64,000 nucleotides of DNA from positions 1 to 64,000 of the forward strand of contig JAJZHW010000007.1 of NCBI GenBank assembly GCA_021810805.1. Direction: 5' to 3'. Origin of the DNA: Nitrospirota bacterium. Its GTDB lineage: Bacteria > Nitrospirota > Leptospirillia > Leptospirillales > Leptospirillaceae. A model generated the notes under the pieces. It ran no database searches and was not told the origin of the DNA. It saw nothing but the letters and a program-made list of their open reading frames with translations. Below, one piece after another: positions 34,833-45,375 of the stretch. The stretch's first letter is position 1. Each line of letters opens with the position of its first letter. Both the position numbers and the translations under genes were made by a program.

Positions 34833-35103
34833 GGAACCCCCTATTAAGAACATTCAACAAAGAAAATGGCGTTCGTTTCATGACGATTTTCCTTCACATA
34901 GGGAACAGTATGGAGACGGTTGCAGAAAATGGCTCTCCGCGGATTGCGGACAAGGTCCATGAGGCTCCGGAGGCCGTCCGGACAGAATCATTCTTCGGCC
35001 AAAGGACCGAAGAGGCGACCTCATTGGGGACTTCGACGCACACGACGACCGTCCTTTCTCATCGACGGCCTTTGAGCGCCCGCCAAGATTTTTTGGCCGA
35101 CGA

Positions 35104-35817
35104 TCATCTCTTTTCGGCCTTTCCGGACAAGGCCAGATCCCGTAATTTTTCCAGACTCTCTTTTCCCCAGGAGACCGCTTCGTCAAATTCGACCGTCAAA
35201 GGAGTGTCGATCTGTTCCCACGTTTTCCTGGCCGACGGACTTGATTCCATCCTTTCAAGGGATTGCCGGATGCTGTCGAGGCGAGGCCGGATCACTTGGG
35301 CGACTCTTTCCATGTCGAGAGTCTCCGGTTGTCTTGACCCAAGACAGGACCAGTCAAAAAGGTCCCGGGGCGCCAGGTAGGCCCCCCGATAAAACAGCTT
35401 TTTGGCCAGGACCTCTTCGAGCGGTTCGAGCAGAAAAAGGCTTTTTTCGGAAGATTCGGGAGGAAGCCCTGTGAGCGACATGCGCACGGTGAAATCAATT
35501 TCACCTTCGGAAAACTTCAGCTTCAAAAAGGTCGCATCCTCTTCGTAGCCTTCAACACTAACTCCAAGTTGATCGTTCAGCCTCGGAGACAGAAGTCCGA
35601 TCCACTGGGGATCGCGAATGAATAGATCAATGTCCCGGCTGATTCTGTGGGCCAATTCGAGCATGAGTCGGGTGCCGCCGCCGAGGAGCGGAGACATGCG
35701 CCCTCCCGCAGCAGAGGCTTCCGCATCGGTCACGATTTTTGCGGCCCTTTCTTCAAGGCTCTTCCAGCTGCCCGAGCCAAGCCATCTTTCCATTTCGGCA
35801 TTGTCGATCCGCGGCAT
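35104..35817 (-). CDS. AbiEii-type nucleotidyltransferase (toxin-like)
   Basis: I start at the ATG at 35817 with CGGAG 5 nt before it, 14 nt after the stop of the small upstream gene; 237 residues. The nucleotidyltransferase motif is clear: LLGGGTRLMLELAHRISRDIDLF, with GG near residue 46 and the metal-binding Asp62/Asp64, followed by DFTVRMSL (third acidic position) and VLAKKLFYRGAYLAPRDLFDW. This is the AbiEii/PF08843 type, known as toxins that modify tRNA or other targets. The canonical AbiEi antitoxin is not next to it; a 97-residue protein takes that place. It lies at the edge of the defence cluster. Confidence 0.85.
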   Translation of the reverse strand: MPRIDNAEMERWLGSGSWKSLEERAAKIVTDAEASAAGGRMSPLLGGGTRLMLELAHRISRDIDLFIRDPQWIGLLSPRLNDQLGVSVEGYEEDATFLKLKFSEGEIDFTVRMSLTGLPPESSEKSLFLLEPLEEVLAKKLFYRGAYLAPRDLFDWSCLGSRQPETLDMERVAQVIRPRLDSIRQSLERMESSPSARKTWEQIDTPLTVEFDEAVSWGKESLEKLRDLALSGKAEKR

Positions 35818-35831
35818 GGGATCTCCGGCGA

Positions 35832-36125
35832 TTAGAGAGCCACCCTTTCCCATTCGGGAGAAGGCGGAAGGGACATCCCCAATATTTCTTCGTAGAGCTT
35901 CCGGACCTTCTCGACAGATGCGCCGCATTCGTAAGCCGCTTCGAGAATTGAGGCCGGAGAGTTTTCATGAAAAAGGTAAGCCAGAACGTCCTTTGCCGGA
36001 GAGGCGATTTCCCCAAGACTTCCTTGCATCAGGACCTCGTAGACGTCCTTCTCCGAGACGATTCCCGGCCCGTAGGGAACGCTCAAATGAAAGGCGATCA
36101 TGGCTCCTGCGCTATCCATCCCCAT
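35832..36125 (-). CDS. Small protein paired with the AbiEii-like gene (candidate antitoxin)
   Basis: A 97-residue protein (or 95 from a second ATG at 36119) lies 14 nt upstream of the nucleotidyltransferase gene. Residues 25-85 look like a small helical bundle (VYEVLMQGSLGEIASPAKDVLAYLF, then SPASILEAAYECGASVEKVRKLYEEIL), the last part resembling a helix-turn-helix. This suits a DNA-binding antitoxin that controls its operon, but I do not recognise the family. Position and size are the main evidence. Either this or a dispersed AbiEi would be the partner. Confidence 0.6.
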   Translation of the reverse strand: MGMDSAGAMIAFHLSVPYGPGIVSEKDVYEVLMQGSLGEIASPAKDVLAYLFHENSPASILEAAYECGASVEKVRKLYEEILGMSLPPSPEWERVAL

Positions 36126-36540
36126 CGGCTCAGGGGCTTCCGGCGATCTTGCGGCCGGAGCCGAACTGCGCCCCTCCCCTCCTGCTTATGAATTGCGAGC
36201 GGATCGCCTTCGTCCCGTCTGCCCGTCGGCATTGATGAGAAGAGAGAGATGACGAGAGCGAAGACGTCACGTTCTCCTCGCTTGGATTTTACCACTTTCG
36301 GCTCTCAATTCGAAGCCGTGCAGGGCGAAAAGAGCGAAAAAAGGGGCCTCTGAATTTTCGATTGACCACAACGAAAATAGTGGATTTTGGGGTCAATGCC
36401 CCCATCTCTTTTGACATCATTAAACTTTAGGGAAGGTTCCATAAATACAATTTCTGCCAGGGAAGCAACAATCAGGGTTGGAGCTCTCGATCAGCGATTT
36501 TGAAATAAGGGAGGAAGTTTGTGTTGAGAGATCAACCAGC
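36126..36540. other. Gap between the AbiEii module and the DUF1641/SQR operon
   Basis: No gene is supportable. The left part must hold the promoter for the two-gene module. A TTGACA lies at about 36409 but no -10 at the right distance was found. The composition around 36340-36500 is more AT-rich than the flanks. Confidence 0.4.
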
Positions 36541-36570
36541 AAAAAAGGGAGAAGGCTCGCGCCTCCTCCC
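36541..36570 (-). terminator. Rho-independent terminator of the SQR/DUF1641 operon
   Basis: On the minus strand GGGAG-G-AGGC, a GCGA loop, GCCT-T-CTCCC and then six T residues form a strong intrinsic terminator 40 nt after the DUF1641 stop. Confidence 0.8.
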
Positions 36571-36611
36571 TCAGAGTTTCGGGAACAATTTCAAGGAAAA
36601 ACAGACAAGAG

Positions 36612-37364
36612 CTAGTGGCGGGCGGCGCGAATGGCCTTCACGAGCTCGAGGCCCGTATAGATCGCCTTCTGGTTCTCGGCATCCCCCAACAGGGAAACCA
36701 TCCCCAGGATCCCCGAACCGGTCCGGCCCTCATCGGAGATCCGGTTCACCGCGGAGTAGAGAATTTCCACCTCGGTGACCCAATGCTCGAGGGTGACCAT
36801 AATGCGCTCCACGAACTGGTCGTTGACGATCCGGGAAAGTGCCACCACTCCGGCCGCCACATCGGGCAGGGTCTCGAGCGCCCCCACCTCATCCATCTTG
36901 TAGATGGCGGCATTCATCTTCTCGATGGGCAGGGCCTTCAGTTGTTCAAGCATCTGACTGGCCTGCTCCACCTGGGCAACGAGCCGTTCAAGAAGCCCGT
37001 CCGTCATCAGGCGGTTGACCGCCGCCGCGGCGGTACCTACCTCGACAAGGATGTCGAGCCCCCCCGAGCTGACCAGCGGAGCGATCCGTTCGAGAGCGGG
37101 AATGACACCCTCCACCTCGCGAAGCTTCTCGAGGACGGCCACAACGGCCGGATCGGAGGCCCGATCCAAAAGGGTCACGGCCCGGTCGGCCGACTCGGCC
37201 ACCCGTTCCACCAGGGAATTCGAGCCGATATCGGTGAGGGCCTTCAGACCCGTCACCGTCTCGGTCAGAGTATCGAGGCGATCGAGGATCCGAAAGAGCA
37301 GATCCTTGGTCGCCGGTTCTTCCAGCCTTGCAGAAAGGCTGTCTGTTCGTGCTTCGTCTCCCAT
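36612..37364 (-). CDS. DUF1641 protein linked to sulfide:quinone oxidoreductase
   Basis: This 250-residue, mostly helical, acidic protein matches the DUF1641 pattern: repeated amphipathic helices with small residues (VEGVIPALERIAPLVSSGGLDILVEVG, split by Gly-rich turns) and a C-terminal GILGMVSLLGDAENQKAIYTGLELVKAI. DUF1641 proteins are commonly encoded beside SQR-like flavoproteins and are thought to assist or attach them to the membrane; their exact role is unknown. It starts 9 nt after the flavoprotein stop, and a terminator follows. Confidence 0.85.
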   Translation of the reverse strand: MGDEARTDSLSARLEEPATKDLLFRILDRLDTLTETVTGLKALTDIGSNSLVERVAESADRAVTLLDRASDPAVVAVLEKLREVEGVIPALERIAPLVSSGGLDILVEVGTAAAAVNRLMTDGLLERLVAQVEQASQMLEQLKALPIEKMNAAIYKMDEVGALETLPDVAAGVVALSRIVNDQFVERIMVTLEHWVTEVEILYSAVNRISDEGRTGSGILGMVSLLGDAENQKAIYTGLELVKAIRAARH

Positions 37365-37373
37365 CGCGCTCTC

Positions 37374-38513
37374 CTATAGAATGCCTCTCGACGTCAGCCA
37401 GTACATCTTGTTGTAGGAAATCTTCAGCCAGTGGACCATGGTGGTCGGAGTCGGAGGCGTTGGCGGAGTGGTGTAGTTGAAGGAGATATAGCTGGCCTGA
37501 TTGCGGCCGGTCTCGATGAAGCAGAAGACCTTGCCGTCATACTTGTGCGATGGCTTCTGGCCGGCGAGCAGATCGACCACGTTCTCCACGAGAACGTCGG
37601 CCGAGAAGTGGGCGGTGGAGCCTGCTTTCGAGACCGGCAGATTGGTGGTGTCGCCCACGACGAAGACATTCTCCGTTCCCTCCATCTGGAGGGTTTCCTT
37701 GTTGGTGGGGATCCATCCTCCTTCTCCGAGCCCCGAGTCGAGGATGACCTGGGCTCCCCGGTGCTGTGGGATGGAGATGAGAAGGTCGAAGGGCTGCTGG
37801 CTTCCCTCCATGCTGTGGACCACCTTGTTCTTCACATCGACCTCCTTCATGTTGAAGAAGGTCTCGTACTTGATTCCTCTCTCCTCGAAGGTCTGGGCTC
37901 CCCACTTGGCCACGGCCGGAATGGTGTGGACCGCGCCCACGGGATAGGTGTAGGTGATCTCGCTCTTTTCCCGAAGGCCCCGCTTGCGGAGGTAGTCGTC
38001 GAGCATGAGGGTGACCTCCATCGGGGCCACCGGGCACTTGTGGGGAACGCCCATCGAGATGACGATCTTTCCTCCCGTGAAGCTCCTGAGGGCATCGCGG
38101 AGCTTGATCGATCCCTCTTCGGTATGGAACCAGTGGCCGGCCTCGACCAGACCCGGAGTCAGGTCGGGGCGGGGAACCGAGCCGGTGGCGATCACAAGAA
38201 TGTCGTAGGCGTAGTCCTTCCCCTCCTTCGAGGTGAGCTTCTGCCCCTTGACGTCGATCTTCGCGATGTTGTCCTGGACGAAGTGGATCGAGGGGTCAAG
38301 AAGGGAGCGCTGGGGCCTTTTCAAGTCCTCGGGGCGGGAAAGGTCGAAGGGAATGTAGAGCCATCCCGGCTGGTAGGTGTGGGTCTCGGTGTTCCCGATC
38401 TGGGTGATCGAGACCTCCCGCGAGCGGAGCTCCCCGGGAATCTTTCTCGCGAGCTGGTTTGCGACGATGGTTCCGGCGACTCCTCCGCCCAAAATCACGA
38501 TTTTCTTGGCCAT
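37374..38513 (-). CDS. Sulfide:quinone oxidoreductase-like flavoprotein
   Basis: The ATG at 38513 has GGAGG 5 nt before it, giving 379 residues. The N-terminus KIVILGGGVAGTIVANQLA binds FAD. Cys160 (PHKCPVAPMEV) and Cys331 (KVFCFIETG) match the two core redox cysteines of SQR, while the third cysteine of type I enzymes (near residue 128, here GHWFHTEEG) is missing. The enzyme would oxidise sulfide and pass electrons to the quinone pool at the inner membrane, either for energy or for sulfide detoxification. A DUF1641 partner follows in the same transcript. Type II NADH dehydrogenase is a less likely alternative. Confidence 0.87.
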   Translation of the reverse strand: MAKKIVILGGGVAGTIVANQLARKIPGELRSREVSITQIGNTETHTYQPGWLYIPFDLSRPEDLKRPQRSLLDPSIHFVQDNIAKIDVKGQKLTSKEGKDYAYDILVIATGSVPRPDLTPGLVEAGHWFHTEEGSIKLRDALRSFTGGKIVISMGVPHKCPVAPMEVTLMLDDYLRKRGLREKSEITYTYPVGAVHTIPAVAKWGAQTFEERGIKYETFFNMKEVDVKNKVVHSMEGSQQPFDLLISIPQHRGAQVILDSGLGEGGWIPTNKETLQMEGTENVFVVGDTTNLPVSKAGSTAHFSADVLVENVVDLLAGQKPSHKYDGKVFCFIETGRNQASYISFNYTTPPTPPTPTTMVHWLKISYNKMYWLTSRGIL

Positions 38514-40566
<2,053 letters not shown>

Positions 40567-40634
40567 CGGCTCTGGCCCAAAGTCGGTGAGGCGGACCCAA
40601 TCCCCGCCCCCGCTCACAACCGGACCGGATTTCG

Positions 40635-40692
40635 GGACCGGGTCCGGGCGTCCCTCCTTCAGGAAACGCCGGGCCCGGTCCTTTTGTTGTTT
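40635..40692 (+). terminator. Rho-independent terminator downstream of thiC
   Basis: GGACCGGG-TCCGGGCG and CGCCGGG-CCCGGTCC pair around a 16-nt loop, followed by TTTTGTTGTTTT. It separates thiC from the methionine synthase pair. Confidence 0.75.
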
Positions 40693-40745
40693 TCGATCTC
40701 ACGATAACGTTTCTTCTTCTCCCGATACCGTCCCGAAAGGATCCG

Positions 40746-41432
40746 ATGCCGGCCATACGCCTGGGTCATCCCGTTTTTTTCCATAATATCCCCTTCGAGA
40801 TCGAGGAGCGTCAGATCCTTCGGGAGATGCGCATTCCGAAGAAGTCCAAACTGGCCGATCTGGGCGAGCCGGCCATGGAAAAGGCCATCGGTCAGGCCAT
40901 CGAAGAGGGCTACCGCATGATCGAGGGCCAAGGGGTCTACCGAACCCTGACCATCACCGGGATCGAGGAGGAGAGGGTGCTGACCCGGGAGAGCTCGACC
41001 CTCTTTGTGGGGCAGAAGATGGTCAAGCTTCTGCGACACTGCGACTATGCCACCCTCATTGCGGCCACCATCGGCCCCCGGATCGAAACGGAGGTCGATC
41101 GCCTCTCGGGACCCGAGCCCGCCCATTCCTACTTCCTCGAGCGGGTGGGAGCCTGGATGGCCGACTACATGGGCATCTGGCTCGACCATATCCTTGAGCG
41201 GGAGATTGTCCGGGCCGGCTACCAGCGGACCTTTCGCTTCGGAGTGGGCTACGGAGACTGGCCCCTCTCCTCCCAGACCGAGGTCATGGCCCTGACGGAG
41301 GCCCACAAGATCGGGATCACCCTCAACGAAGCCTTTATCATGATTCCCCGCCTGTCCGTCTCTGCCGTCATCGGATGGCAGAAGCCCGGAACCGGCCCCC
41401 ACCCCACCCCAGACTCGGAGAACGACGCGTGA
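40746..41432 (+). CDS. Stand-alone methionine synthase reactivation-domain protein
   Basis: The 228-residue protein corresponds to the fourth (activation) domain of cobalamin-dependent methionine synthase. The SAM-binding region RFGVGYGDWPLSSQTEV has the Arg-x3-Gly-Tyr of MetH, and the end MIPRLSVSAVIGW also fits. In most bacteria this domain is fused to the C-terminus of MetH; here it is separate and encoded first, with its TGA overlapping the GTG of the catalytic gene. It would reductively remethylate oxidised cobalamin bound to the partner, using SAM. Confidence 0.88.
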   Translation: MPAIRLGHPVFFHNIPFEIEERQILREMRIPKKSKLADLGEPAMEKAIGQAIEEGYRMIEGQGVYRTLTITGIEEERVLTRESSTLFVGQKMVKLLRHCDYATLIAATIGPRIETEVDRLSGPEPAHSYFLERVGAWMADYMGIWLDHILEREIVRAGYQRTFRFGVGYGDWPLSSQTEVMALTEAHKIGITLNEAFIMIPRLSVSAVIGWQKPGTGPHPTPDSENDA

Positions 41433-43897
41433 CTCCTCTTCTCGAACGGCTCAAAAAGGACATCCTCATCCTCGACGGCTCCATGGGAGCCCTGCTCCAG
41501 GGCCGGGGGCTCCCCCCGGGCTATGCCCCCGACCTCTGGAACCTCGAGCGTCCGAAGGACATCCAGGCCGTTCATGCCGAATATCGGGCGGCAGGCTCCG
41601 ACATCCTCCTGACCAATACCTTCGGCGCCTCCCGGCGTCGGCTGGCCGAATACCAGGCCGAGGGGCGCATCCGGGAGATCAACCATGCCGGCGTGGAGCT
41701 GGCCCGCCGGGCCGCCGCAGGCAAGGCCTATATCGCCGGCGACATCGGACCCTTCGGCTCCACCATCGCCCCCTTCGGGGACACCACCTTCGAGGAGGCC
41801 GTGGCGATCTTCCGGGAGCAGGCCTCGATCCTCGCCGAAGCCGGGGTCGACCTCATCGCCATCGAGACAATGTTCGACATCCAGGAGATGCGCGCCGCCC
41901 TCATCGGCGTGCGGGAAGGGGCCCCCGGCATCCCGGTCATGGCCTTCATGACCTACAATGCCGACGGGATCACCGACTCCGGGAGCGATCCCGAGACCGT
42001 CGCCGCCGTCATGGAGGGGTTTTCGGTTGAGATCATGGGGCTCAACTGTTCGGTGGGGCCCGAGGCCATGGTCCCCGTCCTCGAGCGCCTGGGACGGGCC
42101 ACCCATACCTACCTGGGGATCGAGCCCAATGCGGGACTGCCCGTCCACCGCGACGGCAAGACCGTCTACCCCTCCGGAGCCGAAGAGATGGCCGCCTTCG
42201 CCCCGACCTTCGTGGAGGCCGGAGCGAATATCGTGGGAGGCTGCTGCGGCACCACCCCCGACTACATCCGCCTCATCTCAAAAATGCTCAAGGGTCGCCC
42301 CCCTCGCGTGAGAACTCCCTCCCCCCAGACCCGGATCGCCTCCCGCACCCGGGTGGTCCCCATCGGAGCCGGAGCCCCCTTCGTCCTGATCGGGGAAAAG
42401 ATCAACCCCACCGGGAAAAAAGCCTTCTCGGAGGCCATCGCCGAAGGCCGGACCGATCTGATCGTGGCCGAAGCCCGGAAGGAGGCTTCCGCCGGAGCCC
42501 ATGCCCTGGACGTCAATGTGGGCGTTCCCCTGGTCGACGAGGCCCTGATGATGGAAAAGGCCGTCATCGCCATCGGCAACGTCGTCTCCACGCCGCTGGT
42601 CATCGACAGCTCCTTTGCCTCGGCTCTGGAATCGGGGCTTCGAATCTATCCCGGGCGCGCCCTGGTCAACTCCGTCAATGCGGAAGACGAACGGCTCGAG
42701 GAGGTGCTTCCCCTGATCCGCCGCTACGGCGCGGCGGTGATCGGCCTCCTGTCGGGGGACGACATCCCGGAAAAGGCCGTCGACCGGATGAAGAACGCCG
42801 AAAAGATCCTGAGGGCGGCGGAACGCTTCGGGCTCACCCCCCGGGACATCGTCTTCGACACCCTGGCCCTCACCGTGTCGGCGGTCCAGGAGGCCTCGCG
42901 ACAGACGCTCGAGACGATCCGCCTCCTCAAGTCCGAATGGAACGCCCATACCGTGGTGGGGCTCTCCAATGTCTCCTTCGGCCTTCCCATGAGGAAGACC
43001 GTCCACGACACCTTCCTCGCCATGGCCATCGGAGCCGGTCTCGACGGGGCCATCTGCGACCCCTACGATCCCCTGCTCCACCAGACGGTGGCCGCCGCCA
43101 GCCTCTTCTCGGGGCGCGATCCCGAATGCCGGGTCTTCATCACCAAGGCGGAGGGCTGGACCCCGCTCGTCCCCCAGGGAGACAAGGGAGCTGTCGCCAC
43201 AACCGCAACGGCCGGCGCAGGAACCGCAACTCCGGATCGCCCCCTCACCACCCGGGAGAAGATCGAACGCGCCATCATCGAAGGCGAGCGCGAATCCATC
43301 ACGCCCCTCGTGGAGTCGGCTCTTGCCGAGGGGATGGCCCCCTTCGAGATCTTCGTCGAGGTCATGACTCCCGCCATCCGCAAGCTCGGAGACCTCTTCG
43401 GGGCCCGACAGAAGTTCATTCCCCACCTGATCGCCGGAGCCGACACCATGAAGAAGGGGGTGGAGGTCCTCCAGCCCCTTCTCGAGGCCAAGGGCCCCAC
43501 CGAACCCAAAGGGACGATCGTCTTTGCCACCGTCAAGGGCGACATCCACGACATCGGCAAGAACATCTGCATTCTCATGCTGCGCAATTTCGGCTATCGG
43601 GTGGTCGACCTCGGGCGCAATGTCCCCATCGAGACCATCCTCGAGACGGCCGAGCGGGAAAAAGCCCAGATCCTAGCTCTTTCCGCGTTGATGACCACCA
43701 CAATGATCCAGATGAAGGTGGCGGTCGATGCGGTTCGGGAGAGGAATCTTCCCTACAAGATCATGGTGGGGGGAGCGGTGGTGACGCCAAAGTTCAGTGC
43801 CGAGATCGGCGCCGACGGGTACGGGAAGGATGTGGGGGAGGTGGTTCCGCTGACGGAGAAGATCCTGGCAGCCCTCAAGGAGCTGCCGGCCTCCTAA
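41429..43897 (+). CDS. metH: Cobalamin-dependent methionine synthase lacking its activation domain
   Basis: The 822-residue protein starts at a GTG overlapping the stop of the reactivation gene. It has the homocysteine-methyltransferase domain (about 1-300; zinc ligands in GLNCSVGPEAM and VGGCCGTTPDY), the pterin-binding methyltetrahydrofolate domain (about 325-600; FVLIGEKINPTG, ALDVNVG) and the cobalamin module (about 610-822; KGDIHDIGKNI near residue 704, whose His ligates cobalt). The fourth domain is absent and supplied by the upstream gene. It makes methionine from homocysteine. The stop overlaps the convergent MBL gene by 4 nt. Confidence 0.95.
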   Translation: MTPLLERLKKDILILDGSMGALLQGRGLPPGYAPDLWNLERPKDIQAVHAEYRAAGSDILLTNTFGASRRRLAEYQAEGRIREINHAGVELARRAAAGKAYIAGDIGPFGSTIAPFGDTTFEEAVAIFREQASILAEAGVDLIAIETMFDIQEMRAALIGVREGAPGIPVMAFMTYNADGITDSGSDPETVAAVMEGFSVEIMGLNCSVGPEAMVPVLERLGRATHTYLGIEPNAGLPVHRDGKTVYPSGAEEMAAFAPTFVEAGANIVGGCCGTTPDYIRLISKMLKGRPPRVRTPSPQTRIASRTRVVPIGAGAPFVLIGEKINPTGKKAFSEAIAEGRTDLIVAEARKEASAGAHALDVNVGVPLVDEALMMEKAVIAIGNVVSTPLVIDSSFASALESGLRIYPGRALVNSVNAEDERLEEVLPLIRRYGAAVIGLLSGDDIPEKAVDRMKNAEKILRAAERFGLTPRDIVFDTLALTVSAVQEASRQTLETIRLLKSEWNAHTVVGLSNVSFGLPMRKTVHDTFLAMAIGAGLDGAICDPYDPLLHQTVAAASLFSGRDPECRVFITKAEGWTPLVPQGDKGAVATTATAGAGTATPDRPLTTREKIERAIIEGERESITPLVESALAEGMAPFEIFVEVMTPAIRKLGDLFGARQKFIPHLIAGADTMKKGVEVLQPLLEAKGPTEPKGTIVFATVKGDIHDIGKNICILMLRNFGYRVVDLGRNVPIETILETAEREKAQILALSALMTTTMIQMKVAVDAVRERNLPYKIMVGGAVVTPKFSAEIGADGYGKDVGEVVPLTEKILAALKELPAS

Positions 43898-44673
43898 AGG
43901 GAGAGCCGCAGACCGTCGTAGGCCGGGCGGATCCCGGGAGGGAGCTGGGCCTCCAGGGTGGCATGGTCCATCCGGTGGGAGATGTGAGTGATGTAAGCCT
44001 CCTCAGGTCCCACCTCCCGAATCTCGTCGATGGCCTGATCGAGCCCGAAATGGGAAATATGGGGCTCGTACCGCACCACCCCCACCACCATGGTCCGCGT
44101 CCCCTTCATGACCTCCTTGCCTTCGGGCAGGACGGCATTGCAATCGGTCAGATAGACAAGATCCCCCAGACGAAGCGCGGTGTTCCGGGTCGGCCCATGC
44201 TCCACGAGAAAGGGGCGGACCGGAAGACCAAAGATCTCTTGCGGCCCGTCCAGGGCATGGGGAACGAGATCGGGGCGGGTCACCCCCTCCCGGTTCACCT
44301 CCGAAAAGGCATAGGAAAACATCGCCCGAACCCGGTCGAGAACCCGGGAGGGGGCATAGATGGGGATCTCGCTTCCCTGAATGAAGTTGAAGGTCCGAAG
44401 CTCATCGAGCCCCAGGACATGGTCGGCATGGGCATGGGTATAGATCACGGCGTCGATGCGGTCGAGTCCGTGGCGTAGGGCCTGGATCCGAAGGTCGGGA
44501 GAGGTGTCGATCAGAATGTTCTTCCCGCCAACGGTCACGAGAAGGGAGGAGCGGGTCCGGTGGTTTCTCCGGTCGGGAGAGAGGCAGACGGCGCAGCGGC
44601 ACCCGATCATGGGAACCCCCACCGAACTCCCCGTCCCGAGAAAGAGCGCCTGCATGTGAGGAGAGCCGCTCAT
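43894..44673 (-). CDS. MBL-fold metal-dependent hydrolase (PhnP/lipoate-associated type)
   Basis: A 259-residue metallo-beta-lactamase-fold protein. LGTGSSVGVPMIGCRCAVC has the extra Cys-rich zinc loop of the PhnP-like group, and TSPDLRIQAL, YTHAHADHVLGLDELR, YLTDCNAV and the late THISHR carry the metal ligands. Such enzymes are phosphodiesterases acting on cyclic phosphates or nucleotides; the substrate here is unknown. An ATG six codons downstream (at 44655) could be the real start. It lies convergent to metH and 42 bp upstream of the stop of the cyclophilin gene's region, on the same strand as typA. Confidence 0.88.
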   Translation of the reverse strand: MSGSPHMQALFLGTGSSVGVPMIGCRCAVCLSPDRRNHRTRSSLLVTVGGKNILIDTSPDLRIQALRHGLDRIDAVIYTHAHADHVLGLDELRTFNFIQGSEIPIYAPSRVLDRVRAMFSYAFSEVNREGVTRPDLVPHALDGPQEIFGLPVRPFLVEHGPTRNTALRLGDLVYLTDCNAVLPEGKEVMKGTRTMVVGVVRYEPHISHFGLDQAIDEIREVGPEEAYITHISHRMDHATLEAQLPPGIRPAYDGLRLSL

Positions 44674-44715
44674 AGCCCGGAGCTCCTCACACTCTTTAAG
44701 GCGATGGCCTTCTTT

Positions 44716-45375
44716 TTAGGGGGCCACACGGACGATTTTGACATGAAGGATCGTAACGGGCGTCAGGGGACGATCATTTCTCCCGGTGGGGACCTGCGAG
44801 ATCTTGTCGGCCACATCCTGCCCGGAGACGACCTGCCCAAAGATGGAGTATGAGCCGTCAAGCCAGGTGGTGGGGGCCACGGTGATGAAAAACTGGCTCC
44901 CGTTGGTGTCGGGGCCGGCATTGGCCATGGCCAGGACGCCCTTCTTGTCGAAGTGAAGGGAGGGGTCCACCTCGTTCTTGAACTGATACCCCGGCCCGCC
45001 GGTTCCGTTGCCCAGGGGATCCCCCCCCTGGATCATGAAGTCCTTGATCACCCGGTGGAAGACCAGGCCATCGAAAAAGGGGCGTTTGACGGAGGTTCCG
45101 GTTCGGGGATCGATAAACTCCTTGGTCCCTTCGGCGAGGCCCACGAAGTTGGCCACGGTCTCGGGGGCCGAAGCGGGGAAGAGCTGGCAGACGATCGTTC
45201 CCATGGAGGTCTCAAGTTCGGCATATTCTCCGGGAGGGAGAGAGCTGGTCATATCGGCGGCAGAAGCGGTCATGGAGAGTCCTCCGGATGTGAGGGTCAA
45301 AACGAGGGCCAGAAGGAAGGGGGTCGCCGAAGCGACCTTCGAACCGACAAGGCGAATCAAGGCTGTCCGAATCAT
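44716..45375 (-). CDS. Exported peptidyl-prolyl cis-trans isomerase (cyclophilin)
   Basis: I start at the ATG at 45375, which overlaps the typA stop by 4 nt. The 219-residue protein has a signal-peptide-like N-terminus (SATPFLLALVLTLTSGGL, then TASAAD) and a cyclophilin domain: TVANFVGLAEG, FFDGLVFHRVIKDFMIQGGDPLGNG, GVLAMANAGPDTNGSQFFITVA and SIFGQVVSGQDV. The catalytic Arg (FHRVI) and the QGGD and SQFF parts are intact. It should speed proline isomerisation in periplasmic protein folding. Coupling to the ribosome GTPase TypA is unusual and may only ensure matched expression. Confidence 0.92.
   Translation of the reverse strand: MIRTALIRLVGSKVASATPFLLALVLTLTSGGLSMTASAADMTSSLPPGEYAELETSMGTIVCQLFPASAPETVANFVGLAEGTKEFIDPRTGTSVKRPFFDGLVFHRVIKDFMIQGGDPLGNGTGGPGYQFKNEVDPSLHFDKKGVLAMANAGPDTNGSQFFITVAPTTWLDGSYSIFGQVVSGQDVADKISQVPTGRNDRPLTPVTILHVKIVRVAP

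Noticed and set aside
36098-36295. Minus-strand frame of 65 codons before the AbiEii module
   Set aside because: No ribosome site, Arg/Gln-rich random-looking sequence, and it overlaps the start of the 97-residue gene.
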